Below, one piece after another: positions 37,201-45,650 of a DNA stretch of 64,000 nucleotides. The stretch's first letter is position 1. The number at the start of each line of letters is the position of its first letter. The DNA is taken from positions 11,218,501 through 11,282,500 of the forward strand of contig NC_092672.1 of NCBI RefSeq assembly GCF_964355755.1, written 5' to 3'. Both the position numbers and the translations under genes were made by a program. The notes under the pieces are model-generated. The model ran no database searches and had not been told where the DNA came from. It was given only the letters and a program-made list of their open reading frames with translations. The stretch is from Antedon mediterranea. Its lineage: Eukaryota; Echinodermata; Crinoidea; Comatulida; Antedonidae.

Positions 37201-40085
37201 GTGCATGTCAGAAATTGGTAAGTGTGTATATTAAGAAGATCGAACTTGGAATTTCGAATTTACTAATGGCATTAACGGTATTGATATTATTACGGTACTC
37301 ATAAAAACTTAATTGTTGTTAAAATAAAATCAGTACGGTATGGCGTATGCCTGTGTAACTTTAAGCTTGGTTCCCACATGACAAAACCCAACGACGTAGG
37401 CGCAACGCAAGTTCGGATGATCCATCGCGTCCAAAAATCGAGAATCAGGAAGAAATACTGAAGAAATTCTCGACGCAACAAATAATTTTCAGATTAAGTG
37501 ATAGATTTAGAATAACATTGCAAAGAACATTAAATGTATATTGTCCTCTTGAAGAAAAAAATAAAATAATACATTTTTTTGTTGAATATACCATTATAAT
37601 GTCAGAATAATAGTTATTCACTTTGACAAAAAATGGATTGAAAAAACAATTTTTTACCTGAAAAACTGTAACTCAAAGCAAGAAATAGTCCAATTGACTG
37701 AAAGTTTGGTTGAATTTAATCGTTTATTTTGTCTTTTCATAAGTTATTTTTTTCTACGAAAGTAAAACTGCAAAATGACCTATTCAAAGTCTTTTAATTA
37801 ATTAATTAATTAATTAATCATGTTTTAGGAAGACAAATACATCTTTAAATAAATCTCTTTCCTTCATTATATATTTAGGGATTGACATGCCGTGTATTAA
37901 TTACAAGAAGTATAATGCCAAGCCTTACCGATACGCTTATGGGACATCTAACGTACCCGCAGGAGGATTCGTTGATGCAGTAAGTTGTTTTATATTAATA
38001 CGAATACACAATACTCTTTGAATCTATTTAAAATTATGACGCAAATCTTAGAAAGACATATAATAAACTTCCAGAAAAAGTAAACACTGCCTTACCAAAC
38101 TTATTCAAAAAGATCAAAGGCGATTATATAGACTTTAGCCAACTGTCTTTACGAGCCATCCTTATATAAAACAGTCCTTGTTTTATAATTATTAATGTAG
38201 AGTATATTATGCTATAACATGTCTATTTTTAGTAACATACTTTATTGGCCAAACAATTGAAGTAAAACTGTAAATCGACACTGCATAATATTGCAGAATC
38301 TGTTTGCGAACAAGGTGACTCATCAGCATACGGTGGCCAAAATCAGATTGATTCGATCTTGAATAGAGTGTCCTAACATTAATCATTGAACAAATTATAC
38401 TGTAAAAATAAATGTATTATGGTACCAGTATACGTTATAATAAATATCTCGTCTTCTGGTAGATTGCTGTCAAAAGACGAGACACAACTCTTGCTGTCTT
38501 TTAGTCAGTACATGATATTTTACGTGTATCGGGTGAAAAAATGTACGATAATAGTATAGGAAGCCTACAATTATGGATCTTTCATATTATTATCCACTTG
38601 GTTTATGTTTATTTAGATGGCAAAAATAGATCTTCACACTAAGGAAAGTAAGATTTGGCAAGAACCTAATTGCTACCCTTCGGAACCAATGTTCATCGAA
38701 TCTCCAGACGCTGTCGATGAAGATGACGGTAAGAAACTCATTAGCTATTAGGGAGGTTTCGCAACCTTACGAATACGATAACGAAAACGGATACGTCATA
38801 CATTTGTGAAACTTTTGAGCTGATCCCCATTTCATATTAGTAAAGCGTATTCGTGTTGACGAATATCACCAGTCATATTCGTAACTACAAAACGAGTATA
38901 GTTTTTGATCTATTTTGCACATTTTGTATTTGAATTAGGAATGATTCATGATTATAATATAATTATAGATTTATTGAAAGTAATTTACTAAAGTAATTTA
39001 CTAAAATGCCAGGTCAATTTAGATAAATAGCAGTTTTTAAAGTCCTCACTCGCTTTGATGTTACGCTAGGCCTAGGCAGCCAAGCACCAAGCAACACGTA
39101 CCTGCGCTTTGCTCAAATTTACCGCAGTCGATCATATTCGTTGCCATGCGAAACAGATTTTTTTATGGTTTACGAAAACGAATACGTGTGCGTGACGTAT
39201 CCGTTTTCGTTATCGTATTCGTAAGATTGCGAAACCTCTCTATTTCTGTAAAACATTTAAAATTGATGGCTTGGAATATGCATTGCTTGCCATTTCACAT
39301 ACAGTAGATAACATTATAAACACTAAAAAAAATAAGATGAAGACTTTTTCACCTAGATATAGAAAGTTATATTATAATCAAAGAACTTATAACACAAGAA
39401 TCTCCTGTTCTTCAATTTGCATTCAAAACACAGTATCGGAAGTACAGTGTTAAAAAGTCAAACTGGGCGACGCCATTTCACAGCATGGAGCAGCGCCCCC
39501 TCCAAACTAGGAAGTCAATTACTCTACCCCCCCCCCCCCCTAGAGTATTAGCAGATCCCCTCTATGATTTTGACTTTCTAATTTGATGCGGGCGCCCTAC
39601 TCCTCAGTCAATTACTCTATCCCCCCTAGAGCATTAGCAGATCCCCTCTATGATTTTGACTTTCTAATTTGATGCGGGCGCCCTACTCCTCAGTCAATTA
39701 CTCTATCCCCCCTAGAGCATTAGCAGATCCCCTCTATGATTTTGACTTTCTAATTCGATGCGGGCGCCCTACTCCATGGCTCACAACGGCGCCACCCATA
39801 GCTCTATTCTATCCCACAATGCCTTTCGAAATTGTTACGCGTTTCGGACGAACAGGAGATTCTTGTGTTATAAGTTCTTTGTTATAATATAAACTCATTT
39901 TAACTGATGAACATCCGTTTTATCTTATAGGTGTTATTTTATCGTGCATTGTTAATTCTGAACACCGTAGTGCATTTCTGCTTGTCTTGGATGCAAAAAC
40001 ATTTAAAGAAATAGGACGAGCCCAACTTCCTGACAACATAGAGTGTGGCTTAACATTCCATGGACATTTTGAGAAATGCTCATGA
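25168..40085 (+). CDS. Carotenoid oxygenase (BCO1/BCO2/RPE65 superfamily, BCO2-like)
   Basis: Eight exons join in frame (25168-25252, 34602-35005, 35546-35684, 36214-36680, 37109-37217, 37879-37979, 38617-38728, 39931-40085) into 523 codons plus stop, the usual length of this family. Members are non-haem iron enzymes that cleave carotenoids or isomerise retinyl esters on a seven-bladed beta-propeller. Visible family marks are RNGPGLF (residues 41-47), HWFDGLSLLHRF (56-67), TEFGTLGIPDPCKNIFERF (98-116), the four predicted iron ligands H178, H235, H306 and H516, and the second-shell acids E145 and E458. The third second-shell position is D404 where Glu is usual. The FERF ending of the PDPCKN motif is more like BCO2 than RPE65 or BCO1, but orthology needs a tree. 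No mitochondrial leader is obvious. All introns have GT/AG ends with phases 1,0,1,0,1,0,1 in order, a strikingly regular alternation. Intron 7 holds two MITEs. Confidence 0.93.
26053..26165 (-). mobile_element. LINE 3' fragment (reverse-transcriptase C-terminal tail)
   Basis: On the - strand, one frame reads ITNYSV..TDKNGNKLESV and another frame contains NRQKWQQ...EDGKH. This matches, with frameshifts, the end of the better preserved relic at 55079 (ITNHPAINRQKWKQIVES followed by EDGKR). Both stop at nearly the same place just before a TTAAC/TTAAT, as expected of 3' ends of one LINE family. It is a dead fragment. Confidence 0.7.
27988..28034. mobile_element. 47-bp palindromic micro-insertion with 7-bp flanking repeats (6/7 match)
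   Basis: The first 30 bases form a perfect palindrome (CATGGATTAATGAAT and its complement); the remaining 17 repeat a variant arm ending TTTCATG. The insert begins CATGGATTAATG and ends CATTATTTCATG, inverted with two mismatches in 12. Flanks are GTTGCAC at 27981-27987 and GTTGCAT at 28035-28041. This is structurally like the inserts at 33487 and 44813, though with an imperfect duplication. Confidence 0.6.
29430..29554. mobile_element. GTTCCCAC fold-back element, copy in intron 1
   Basis: The left end is AGCTGGT, interrupted, then TTCCCACTAGAGACG. The right end is CGTCTCTCGTGGGAACCAGG followed by CT. The interior carries AACGCAAGTGATT and CCGCTTGCGTTGCG, the same words as the copies at 9812 and 35155. 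It is non-coding. Confidence 0.72.
30477..30745. mobile_element. Rearranged copy of the 5700-type MITE
   Basis: GAGCTCTGTCTACACCATCA at about 30477 matches the inverted end of the element at 5700-5841. At 30652-30745, CTATCAACGTTTATGTGACA and then GGACATGATGGTGTCATATC matches its interior. About 140 bp of other sequence separates the two parts, so this is a mosaic of two fragments or an interrupted copy. Confidence 0.6.
30755..30900 (+). repeat. Minisatellite, 37-43-bp units
   Basis: AGCAGCTATAGTTGGCAAGA followed by TACTTGTAACAGTAACAGCT and ATT is repeated: one 37-bp unit, two 43-bp units and a partial unit. It directly abuts the MITE fragment at 30652-30745. Confidence 0.88.
33487..33526. 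mobile_element. 40-bp perfect hairpin insertion with 7-bp target duplication
   Basis: Two perfect 19-base arms starting CATAGAGATATTATAG surround a 2-base centre (AC). The identical 7-mer ATGCGAC occurs directly before (33480-33486) and directly after (33527-33533). Length, CA...TG ends and the 7-bp flanking repeat match the insert at 44813-44855, although the arm sequence differs. Confidence 0.75.
34383..34443 (+). repeat. Dispersed repeat, diverged third copy of the 1788 family
   Basis: CTAGACCTACACCCCGGGGT, AACCCTACTCTTCCGAAAGA and TGCACTG follow the same block order as copies near 1788 and 8872 with more differences. It lies 160 bp upstream of exon 2 of the carotenoid oxygenase gene. Confidence 0.55.
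34602..35005 (+). CDS. Carotenoid oxygenase exon 2
   Basis: It encodes residues 29-163. It carries IPKWIKGTMIRNGPGLFEVG, a family hallmark near the N-terminus, then HWFDGLSLLHRF, TEFGTLGIPDPCKNIFERF and LTETQYIRKID, in which E145 corresponds to a conserved second-shell glutamate. The acceptor is TTTTTTAATAG|GA (phase 1 in) and the donor ACAGG|GTAAGT (phase 0 out). Confidence 0.95.
35155..35311. mobile_element. GTTCC fold-back element in intron 2
   Basis: The left part is GATTGGTTCC then TTTGGACGCAACCCAGCGAC; the right part is TTACGTCTAAGAAAACCAAG. Internal AACCAATCACAAGCG and its diverged inverse give a fold-back structure. It is more decayed than the copy at 9812. Confidence 0.6.
35546..35684 (+). 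CDS. Carotenoid oxygenase exon 3
   Basis: It encodes residues 164-209. It contains SSHPHVDVDGCTYNMASS, where H178 of the HPH motif is the first predicted iron ligand, and CYYNIVKFTPNTG, a conserved strand of the propeller. The acceptor is TATTTGCAG|GTTG and the donor ACAG|GTACGT, phase 1. Confidence 0.95.
36214..36680 (+). CDS. Carotenoid oxygenase exon 4
   Basis: The largest exon, residues 210-365. KPSYYHSFGMTTNYFIFLEQ supplies the second predicted iron ligand H235, and GMHVINSYEQDGHVIFDMCC supplies the third, H306. The open frame runs upstream to 35907 but that part is intronic; TTTGTTTAG|GTCCC gives the phase needed to join exon 3. The donor is TTCG|GTAAGT, phase 0. Confidence 0.95.
37109..37217 (+). 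CDS. Carotenoid oxygenase exon 5
   Basis: It encodes residues 366-401, starting WTPRDSNLVTLKNSKATARL, a variable propeller region of the family. The acceptor is TTTTCACAG|TGG and the donor AATTG|GTAAGT. The reading frame is kept on both sides, which supports the exon although its sequence is less conserved. Confidence 0.88.
37362..37425 (+). mobile_element. Half copy of the GTTCCCAC fold-back element
   Basis: AAGCTTGGTTCCCACATGAC then CGTAGGCGCAACGCAAG matches the left arm of the copy at 9812. No matching right arm follows, so it is truncated. It lies in intron 5. Confidence 0.6.
37879..37979 (+). CDS. Carotenoid oxygenase exon 6
   Basis: It encodes residues 402-435. It carries GIDMPCINYKKYNAKPYRYA, equivalent to the EFPQINY region of relatives; the usual second-shell Glu is Asp404 here. 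The acceptor is ATATTTAG|GG and the donor GATGCA|GTAAGT, phase 0. Confidence 0.92.
38617..38728 (+). CDS. Carotenoid oxygenase exon 7
   Basis: It encodes residues 436-472. IWQEPNCYPSEPMFIESPDA contains E458, a conserved second-shell glutamate, followed by the DEDDG turn completed in exon 8. The acceptor is TTTATTTAG|ATGG. The donor GACG|GTAAGA lies 22 bp before the MITE that starts at 38751. Confidence 0.94.
38751..39240. mobile_element. 490-bp MITE with 48-bp inverted ends and TA flanks
   Basis: The left end GGGAGGTTTCGCAACCTTAC continues with GAATACGATAACGAAAACGG and ATACGTCA; the right end is its inverted copy with very few mismatches. It is flanked by TA on both sides, as expected for Tc1/mariner-type insertion (established for that superfamily; assignment here is inference). 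No coding capacity is visible. It occupies most of the first half of intron 7 of the carotenoid oxygenase gene. Confidence 0.85.
39379..39881. mobile_element. 503-bp element, CAAAGAAC ends, 7-bp target duplication, 86-bp internal triplication
   Basis: The ends are CAAAGAACTTATAACACAAG... and its inverse, about 34 bp each. The 7-mer TTATAAT flanks it on both sides (39372-39378 and 39882-39888). Inside, an 86-bp unit with GATGCGGGCGCCCTACTCC is present three times (at 39585, 39671 and 39757), after a C-tract. The sister copy at 43398 has one unit. It is non-coding; a 72-codon frame at 39669-39887 is translation of the repeat. It sits in intron 7, 49 bp before the last exon. Confidence 0.9.
39931..40085 (+). 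CDS. Carotenoid oxygenase exon 8 (terminal)
   Basis: It encodes residues 473-523 and the TGA stop. VILSCIVNSEHRSAFLLVLD is the conserved penultimate strand and LTFHGHFEK supplies the fourth predicted iron ligand, H516. The protein ends seven residues after this His, close to the family's usual C-terminus. The acceptor is TATCTTATAG|GTG. Confidence 0.95.
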
Positions 40086-40249
40086 GAAAACTTTTGACAA
40101 GAAGGTAGACGTATTTACCTCTCATGTCAACCTCAGGGATTCTTACTAACCTGAAAAAAGCAGAAGGAACATGGAAGAACAGAAAGACAGAGTTTGATGA
40201 CACATGTTACGGTAAGATAACAATCGGAAGATCAACCAAGGTGTTTTTG

Positions 40250-40760
40250 TCAGAACGTTAAAACATATCTATGATGTTGCAGACTCATGTTAACAGAATC
40301 TTGAAATAGACTCATGTTACCAGACTCTTGTAATAGACTCATGTTAACAGACTCTTTCTTGTAACAGACTGTACCAGACTCTTTTAATAGACTCATGTTA
40401 ACAGACTCTTGTAACATACTCGTATAATAGACTCCTGTAACAAACTCTTGTAACATTTCTGCGCCAACAAGGTGTTTCTGGTGGCAGAGTGGGTGACAAC
40501 AATCGTAACAAAGTCTTGTATAGACTCGTACCAGAATCTTGAAATAGACTCATGTTAACAGACTCTTGTAACATACTCGTATAATAGACTACTGTAACAA
40601 ACTCTTGTAAACATTTCTGCGCCAACAAGGTGTTTCAGGTAGAGTGGGTAACAACAATCGTAACAAACTCTTGTAACCGACTCGTACCAGACTCTTGTAA
40701 TAGACGCATGTTAACAGAATCTTGTAACATACTCGTATAATAGATTCCTGTTACATACTC
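40250..40760 (+). repeat. Minisatellite in the probable 3' UTR of the carotenoid oxygenase gene
   Basis: Degenerate units such as ACTCATGTTAACAGACTCTT and GTAACATACTCGTATAATAG recur. Larger blocks of roughly 180 bp, including TTCTGCGCCAACAAGGTGTT, are also repeated. A first polyadenylation signal AATAAA is seen only at 40891-40896, so the array may be transcribed in the 3' UTR. Confidence 0.8.
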
Positions 40761-40890
40761 TTCTGTGCCAACAATATTGAGTGCAGATAATGAAACAACA
40801 TAGACATATGAAGCGAAGTGTTATTATCGATTTTAAAAAGGCCTGCAAGTCAATTAAAAAAAAGTGCAATAGTTTCCTATAGAACCTTGA

Positions 40891-40896
40891 AATAAA
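40891..40896 (+). terminator. Candidate polyadenylation signal of the carotenoid oxygenase gene
   Basis: AATAAA lies 0.8 kb after the stop codon in GAACCTTGAAATAAATGTA. It is the first exact signal noticed downstream of the stop on the gene strand. In AT-rich DNA such hexamers occur by chance, so this is a candidate only. Confidence 0.35.
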
Positions 40897-41578
40897 TGTA
40901 TAGTATTCACGGCCAAATAGTGTTTAAAAAAACGTAGTTACAATAAATGCGGCATTATCCATGTGAAAAGGAAATAGTCACGAGAAGGTATGCTTTTCAA
41001 AAAAGTGTCAACGTTTCTGTGTGATATTAAATAGCAAACCATCACCTATTAAACACTTATACGGAATTATTTTAAATGAGAAAGCCGGTTTAGGGTTGGG
41101 CTCATAGCTGAATATGGGGTAACTTGTAGGGGAAACAACGCAGTAATAACTGCCTTTGTCGAAAAGCTTTGATAAAATATCATACGATACAAACTACGAA
41201 TGAATTGGCTAAATATTGCCTCTATTGCCGTAGGCCTAGTTTTATCAGTGACAGTATGATGAGACACAGCACGCGTGTACATTATGTTATTTGCTAAATG
41301 TACACGGTGCAAATCGTGTATATTGTGTATATTGTGTTTATCTCTGACGAGTCATACAGTACAGATTTGCCAAAACGACATACTTATTAGTCAATATGTT
41401 TATATGTGCTGCTTTTTATATGCCTTGAAATGAAGTTGCTTATAATAAAACAATAATTAATTTTTGAAATTATAAAAACAATGCTTTTTATTTTAGCCTA
41501 CTGACTAATTCAACATATCAATGCATTTGAATTGTTTTGTTTTAGTTTTAGTTTATGTAAACAATAAAAACAGTGATG

Positions 41579-41582
<4 letters not shown>

Positions 41583-41671
<89 letters not shown>

Positions 41672-41727
41672 AAATCAGGCAAAGAACATTAATTCTAAAC
41701 CACCCGGTAATATACTATATATATATA

Positions 41728-41758
<31 letters not shown>

Positions 41759-41760
41759 AT
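41583..41760. repeat. Two (TA)n microsatellite tracts
   Basis: An almost pure (TA)n run of about 85 bp at 41583-41668 and a second, interrupted run at about 41713-41760. The 99-codon frame across them (41521-41820) is a YI repeat produced by the microsatellite and is not a gene. Confidence 0.95.
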
Positions 41761-41820
41761 AAACGAAATCGTCAGGATAAAAGTGTTCAATGTCGTTTAA
41801 ACAACAATAAACTGAACTAA

Positions 41821-43397
41821 AGAACATAAGAACTTTAGTTTAACACTACACAATATGTATGTACTGTAAGCGGGGAAACTGTACACTGGTGGTGAAAATA
41901 CGAAACTTTATTTCACTCTCGCAGATATATTATATAGATGTGTGTGAGAGTAAAACTATCACAAAGCTTACCATGGATACAAATATATGATAATTAGGTA
42001 TGATATTATAATGATTATATCACATATTCAATTCAATATTTTTGTTTTAAATCCTAAATTTATATATTCTATAATAATTATAACATAATTTGTGCTTTTT
42101 AATTATTATTTTGAATGTGTGAGTAATTATTTTTATGTATTTAACCCATCGTAGCAACACTGTTTTAATAATTATAATTGTATATATAATTGCATATACC
42201 TATGCTTTCTAATGTAAACTGTTGCGTTGTTTTGTTTGATGTGATTCCAACGCAGGTAGTACTTAATTATGAATCATACACGCTACATTTTGTGTTGTCT
42301 ATGTATAAGCCTATTAACAGAACATGTTTGTTAAATCTACATCCTCACCTGTTCAGTTTAAACAAAATACGAAAACTTCGTTGAGAAAAAAACAATTGCG
42401 GTATTACAGATTATATAATCGTTAAAACACGCGCATGCGTATTAGGCCAACATATTTTGTAAGGTTATCTTATTTTTATCAGCCGATTCGACTCCTCGAG
42501 TCCATGAGGATCCTGAGTTAGTAGAGGTTCATGTTCGGAAATATTAATTGTCAAGCCTACATTCCACCGCCAAAATTGCAGAACTATAACATTGCGTCCG
42601 GGTTAGAAACGAAACTTCGGTCTACTTTTGACCAATCACTGTCCGTCTCGCAGTTTATAACATCTCGAAGGTCACGAATAAGTTAAAGCGGGTAGGACAA
42701 ATTGCAAGCGGAAAATGTGAATACATTTTTTCACTGAATAATGTCGGACGTCTTAATGTACCCGGTTCAATTTCAAACAGGTTCAAATGTACAGTAATGG
42801 TTAAACACAATTAGCAATAATTAACCCATTAAAATAATTATCTGTAGGGCCTTCTTGGTCGACTCTAGAAGCACTATGAAATACTTAATACCATTCGCTT
42901 TGTGTACCTGCATACACAAACAAACTTAGGTTAGAATCAGGGAAGAGTAATTCCCCTGGTTAGAATCTAAAGTTGCCATTATCTTCTCGATTCAGTTTAA
43001 TATTGAATGTACGTGCAATGGAAAAAATATATTTTAAAAATCATATTAATACATTGATAATTGATTTTGGTTAAATTCGCAGTTTTATTCAATTTGTAAA
43101 TTTCAGTACTGATTTAAAATTATAATTTTACATTTTGTTAAAGATAGTTTTTTTCTTAAAACAACTAATAAAAATGTAATAGAAAAAAGGCATAATTAAA
43201 TTATGTTATCCGAGTAACTATCAAAATAACACATTTGCATGCTGCGTTACATTAATACTTATGCCTATAATTTGTATGTATACATTTATAAATAATTGTT
43301 AACACATATGTTTTTTATTGCCTCGTATCCTTATGTTGTTAATTATCCAAAGTATATTAATAGTAAATTGTCATTGTCAATAGTTGATTAGTAATAA
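41821..43397. other. Intergenic DNA, no gene seen
   Basis: AT-rich sequence between the carotenoid oxygenase gene and the next gene. No exon-like segment was recognised. Confidence 0.5.
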
Positions 43398-43730
43398 CAA
43401 AGAACTTATAACACAAGAATCTCCTGTTCTTCAATTTGCATTCAAAACATAGTATCGGAAGTACAGGGTTAAAAAGTCAAACTGGGCGACGCCATTTCAC
43501 AGCATGGAGCAGCGCGTCCCCTCTAAACTAGGAAGTCAATTACTCTACCCCCCCCCCCTCCCTCTAGAGTATTAGCAGATCCCCTCTATGATTTTGACTT
43601 TCTAATTTGATGCGGGCGCCCTACTCCATGGCTCACAATGGCGCCACCCATTAGCTCTATTCTATCCCACAATGCCTTTCGAGATTGTTACGCGCTTCGG
43701 ACGAACAGGAGATTCTTGTGTTGTTCTTTG
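43398..43730. mobile_element. 333-bp element, CAAAGAAC ends, 7-bp target duplication
   Basis: Sister copy of 39379-39881: same ends (the right end has lost 5 bases, ATAAG), same C-tract, and a single internal GATGCGGGCGCCCTACTCC unit. The 7-mer GTAATAA flanks it exactly (43391-43397 and 43731-43737). Two different 7-bp duplications at two sites firmly define the element limits. Confidence 0.92.
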
Positions 43731-44609
43731 GTAATAATACCAAATGCTGCTTATTTGTAGAAACGTTACCATTGTAAACTATACCTATAGGCCTGACGTA
43801 GATGCACGTCATAACAATTATAAACTATGTAAATGAAGGTCTAACCTTCCCCAATTTCACGTGTATATAATAAGTTCGAATTAATTAGTAACAATTATTA
43901 AATGAGCTTTCTGCTGCACACAGAAACCTGAAATATGTAAATTAAATAATAATAAAATCGGTACAACACGATTATATATTAAGAACCATGGTAATAAGAT
44001 TATGGATTATTGTGTTATTATTTGTCAACAATGATTAATATGCAAATATTGAATAAATACAACTAAGCTTTAAAAAATAATATATAGTGATTGTTTTCTG
44101 AATCGGTGTTCATTCTCTGTAAATACTTCAGTTTATTTTAAACATGTAGGCTACACGAGTCCACACCAACAATAACCGTTCCATATCGAAACTGCGTAAA
44201 GTTAAAGTGTGCTCAACGGTCGAATCATTCGGACGTTTCTAATGGTTTTTACGAATAAATGTGATATTAAAACTATCTGGAGAACTGATAACAGATTGTT
44301 AGTAGGGGTCTGAGAGATTCTCCTTGACCTCTTAGTTGGTTTTTATTAGGTCTAGGTCTGATTTACTACATGATCAGTACACATGCACATCGTCTTTCTC
44401 CTCGGAAAAGCTTGAGACGATGGTAAGCGCCACAAAGCTGGGGTAAAGGTAGGGCGGAGGTTGAGAGCAACAGAACAAATGTTCCAGATATCGTTTCAAG
44501 CAACGCATGCGCAGCAATCAAAGGCAAATTCATAACAATAATAAAAAGTAAGTTCGTTTAAATGAATTATCGCGCGCAGAATCATGAAATGCCCGTTTAT
44601 CTGATCTGA

Positions 44610-44670
44610 CACGTGACCAGGAGCTCTAAAGGGGATATAAATACTGTATAATTCTATCACTGGTCTTTCA
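44610..44670 (+). promoter_or_regulatory. Candidate TATA-type promoter upstream of the unrecognised gene
   Basis: A palindromic E box CACGTG at 44610-44615 is followed by GGGGATATAAATAC, with TATAAATA at 44636-44643. Transcription would then begin near 44667-44672. The strong TATA match and position 1 kb before the first recognised coding exon make it plausible, but no exon linking it to 45651 could be proven. Confidence 0.35.
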
Positions 44671-44812
44671 ATGTTACGCCGACACTTTTTTTATTCTGTT
44701 TTCCTGTTAGGCCTATGTAATGTTAAATAATGTTCATGGTTTAGGGGGAAGGAGGGATTACGCAAACGATTTGATTTGTTAACGTTAAATTTAAACGTTT
44801 ACGTGCTCGTAC

Positions 44813-44855
44813 CAAAGATTGTATAGCGCCGCTACGCGGCGCTATACAATCTTTG
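44813..44855. mobile_element. 43-bp perfect hairpin insertion with 7-bp target duplication
   Basis: Perfect 20-base arms (CAAAGATTGTATAGCGCCGC and its complement) flank a 3-base loop, TAC. CTCGTAC is found directly before (44806-44812) and after (44856-44862). The CAAAG...CTTTG ends match the first five bases of the elements at 39379 and 43398, which also make 7-bp duplications. Confidence 0.8.
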
Positions 44856-45650
44856 CTCGTACGAAAGCTTTCTATTTTAGCACTGGATGTGTACGTTGGT
44901 GGTGCGTTGGTGGTTGTGATCAATCATATGTTCGAAAGATCCATACGCGAGGAATCAGAACACCGCGCGGGGCGTCCTGCAAATGCAGTGTGCTTCCCTC
45001 CTAAATCTCTGTTGTAAACACTGCAACACTATTCTGTTCAAACAAAAAAAAACAAAATAATATTTTTGTATACTAGGCTATACTATTAACATAATAAAAT
45101 TGTATTAAGGTAGGTCTAGTCTGGCATGACAGGTATTGGAATGTGTGAGTCGTTCTTGTTTCTAGGTCGGCCTACCTACAGGCCTAGCCTAGTAGCCTAG
45201 ATAAGCATGTAGGTTAGGTAGACCTTATAGCCTACTTAAAATGATTATGTCAAAGTTCGATAGCTTATTATAGGATACATTGGATGTGTGCGCTCCCTCG
45301 GACTTGACGACATCCATATGAAATTGTTGTTTTAGACTAGTTTTAGACTAGGCCTAGGCTTATACTGTCATCATGTGCAGAATGATTAGGTTTGCTAAAC
45401 TTAGTTAGTATGATAAACCTACATTAATTATTATGGCTCATGTGTACTTTAAACTCGAGACGAGTAGAGGATTCCCCCTTGTATACACACGGCCATTGTC
45501 ACACACATACACTTATCATAACTAATCAAGAGGACTGTTTTTATGGTCACCCTCTATAAATAAGGTGAAATAAAAATTAATAAATTAAATAAATTGACAG
45601 ATGTGTTAAGCACCGTCCCACAACCCCTTTAATTTCTATATTATTTCTAG

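Noticed and set aside
41521-41820. A 99-codon frame rich in Tyr-Ile
   Set aside because: It is generated by the (TA)n microsatellites.
44490-44549. Open stretch before a GTAAGT donor at 44550, in the right phase to join 45651
   Set aside because: No start codon in that frame before an upstream stop, and it lies upstream of the candidate TATA box.
44928-45013. ATG-started frame (MFERSIREESEHRAGRPANA...) ending at a possible GTAAAC donor, considered as first coding exon of the unrecognised gene
   Set aside because: It would leave two bases over, while the exon at 45651 needs one; joining them gives a stop within a few codons. It could still be a leader or uORF.
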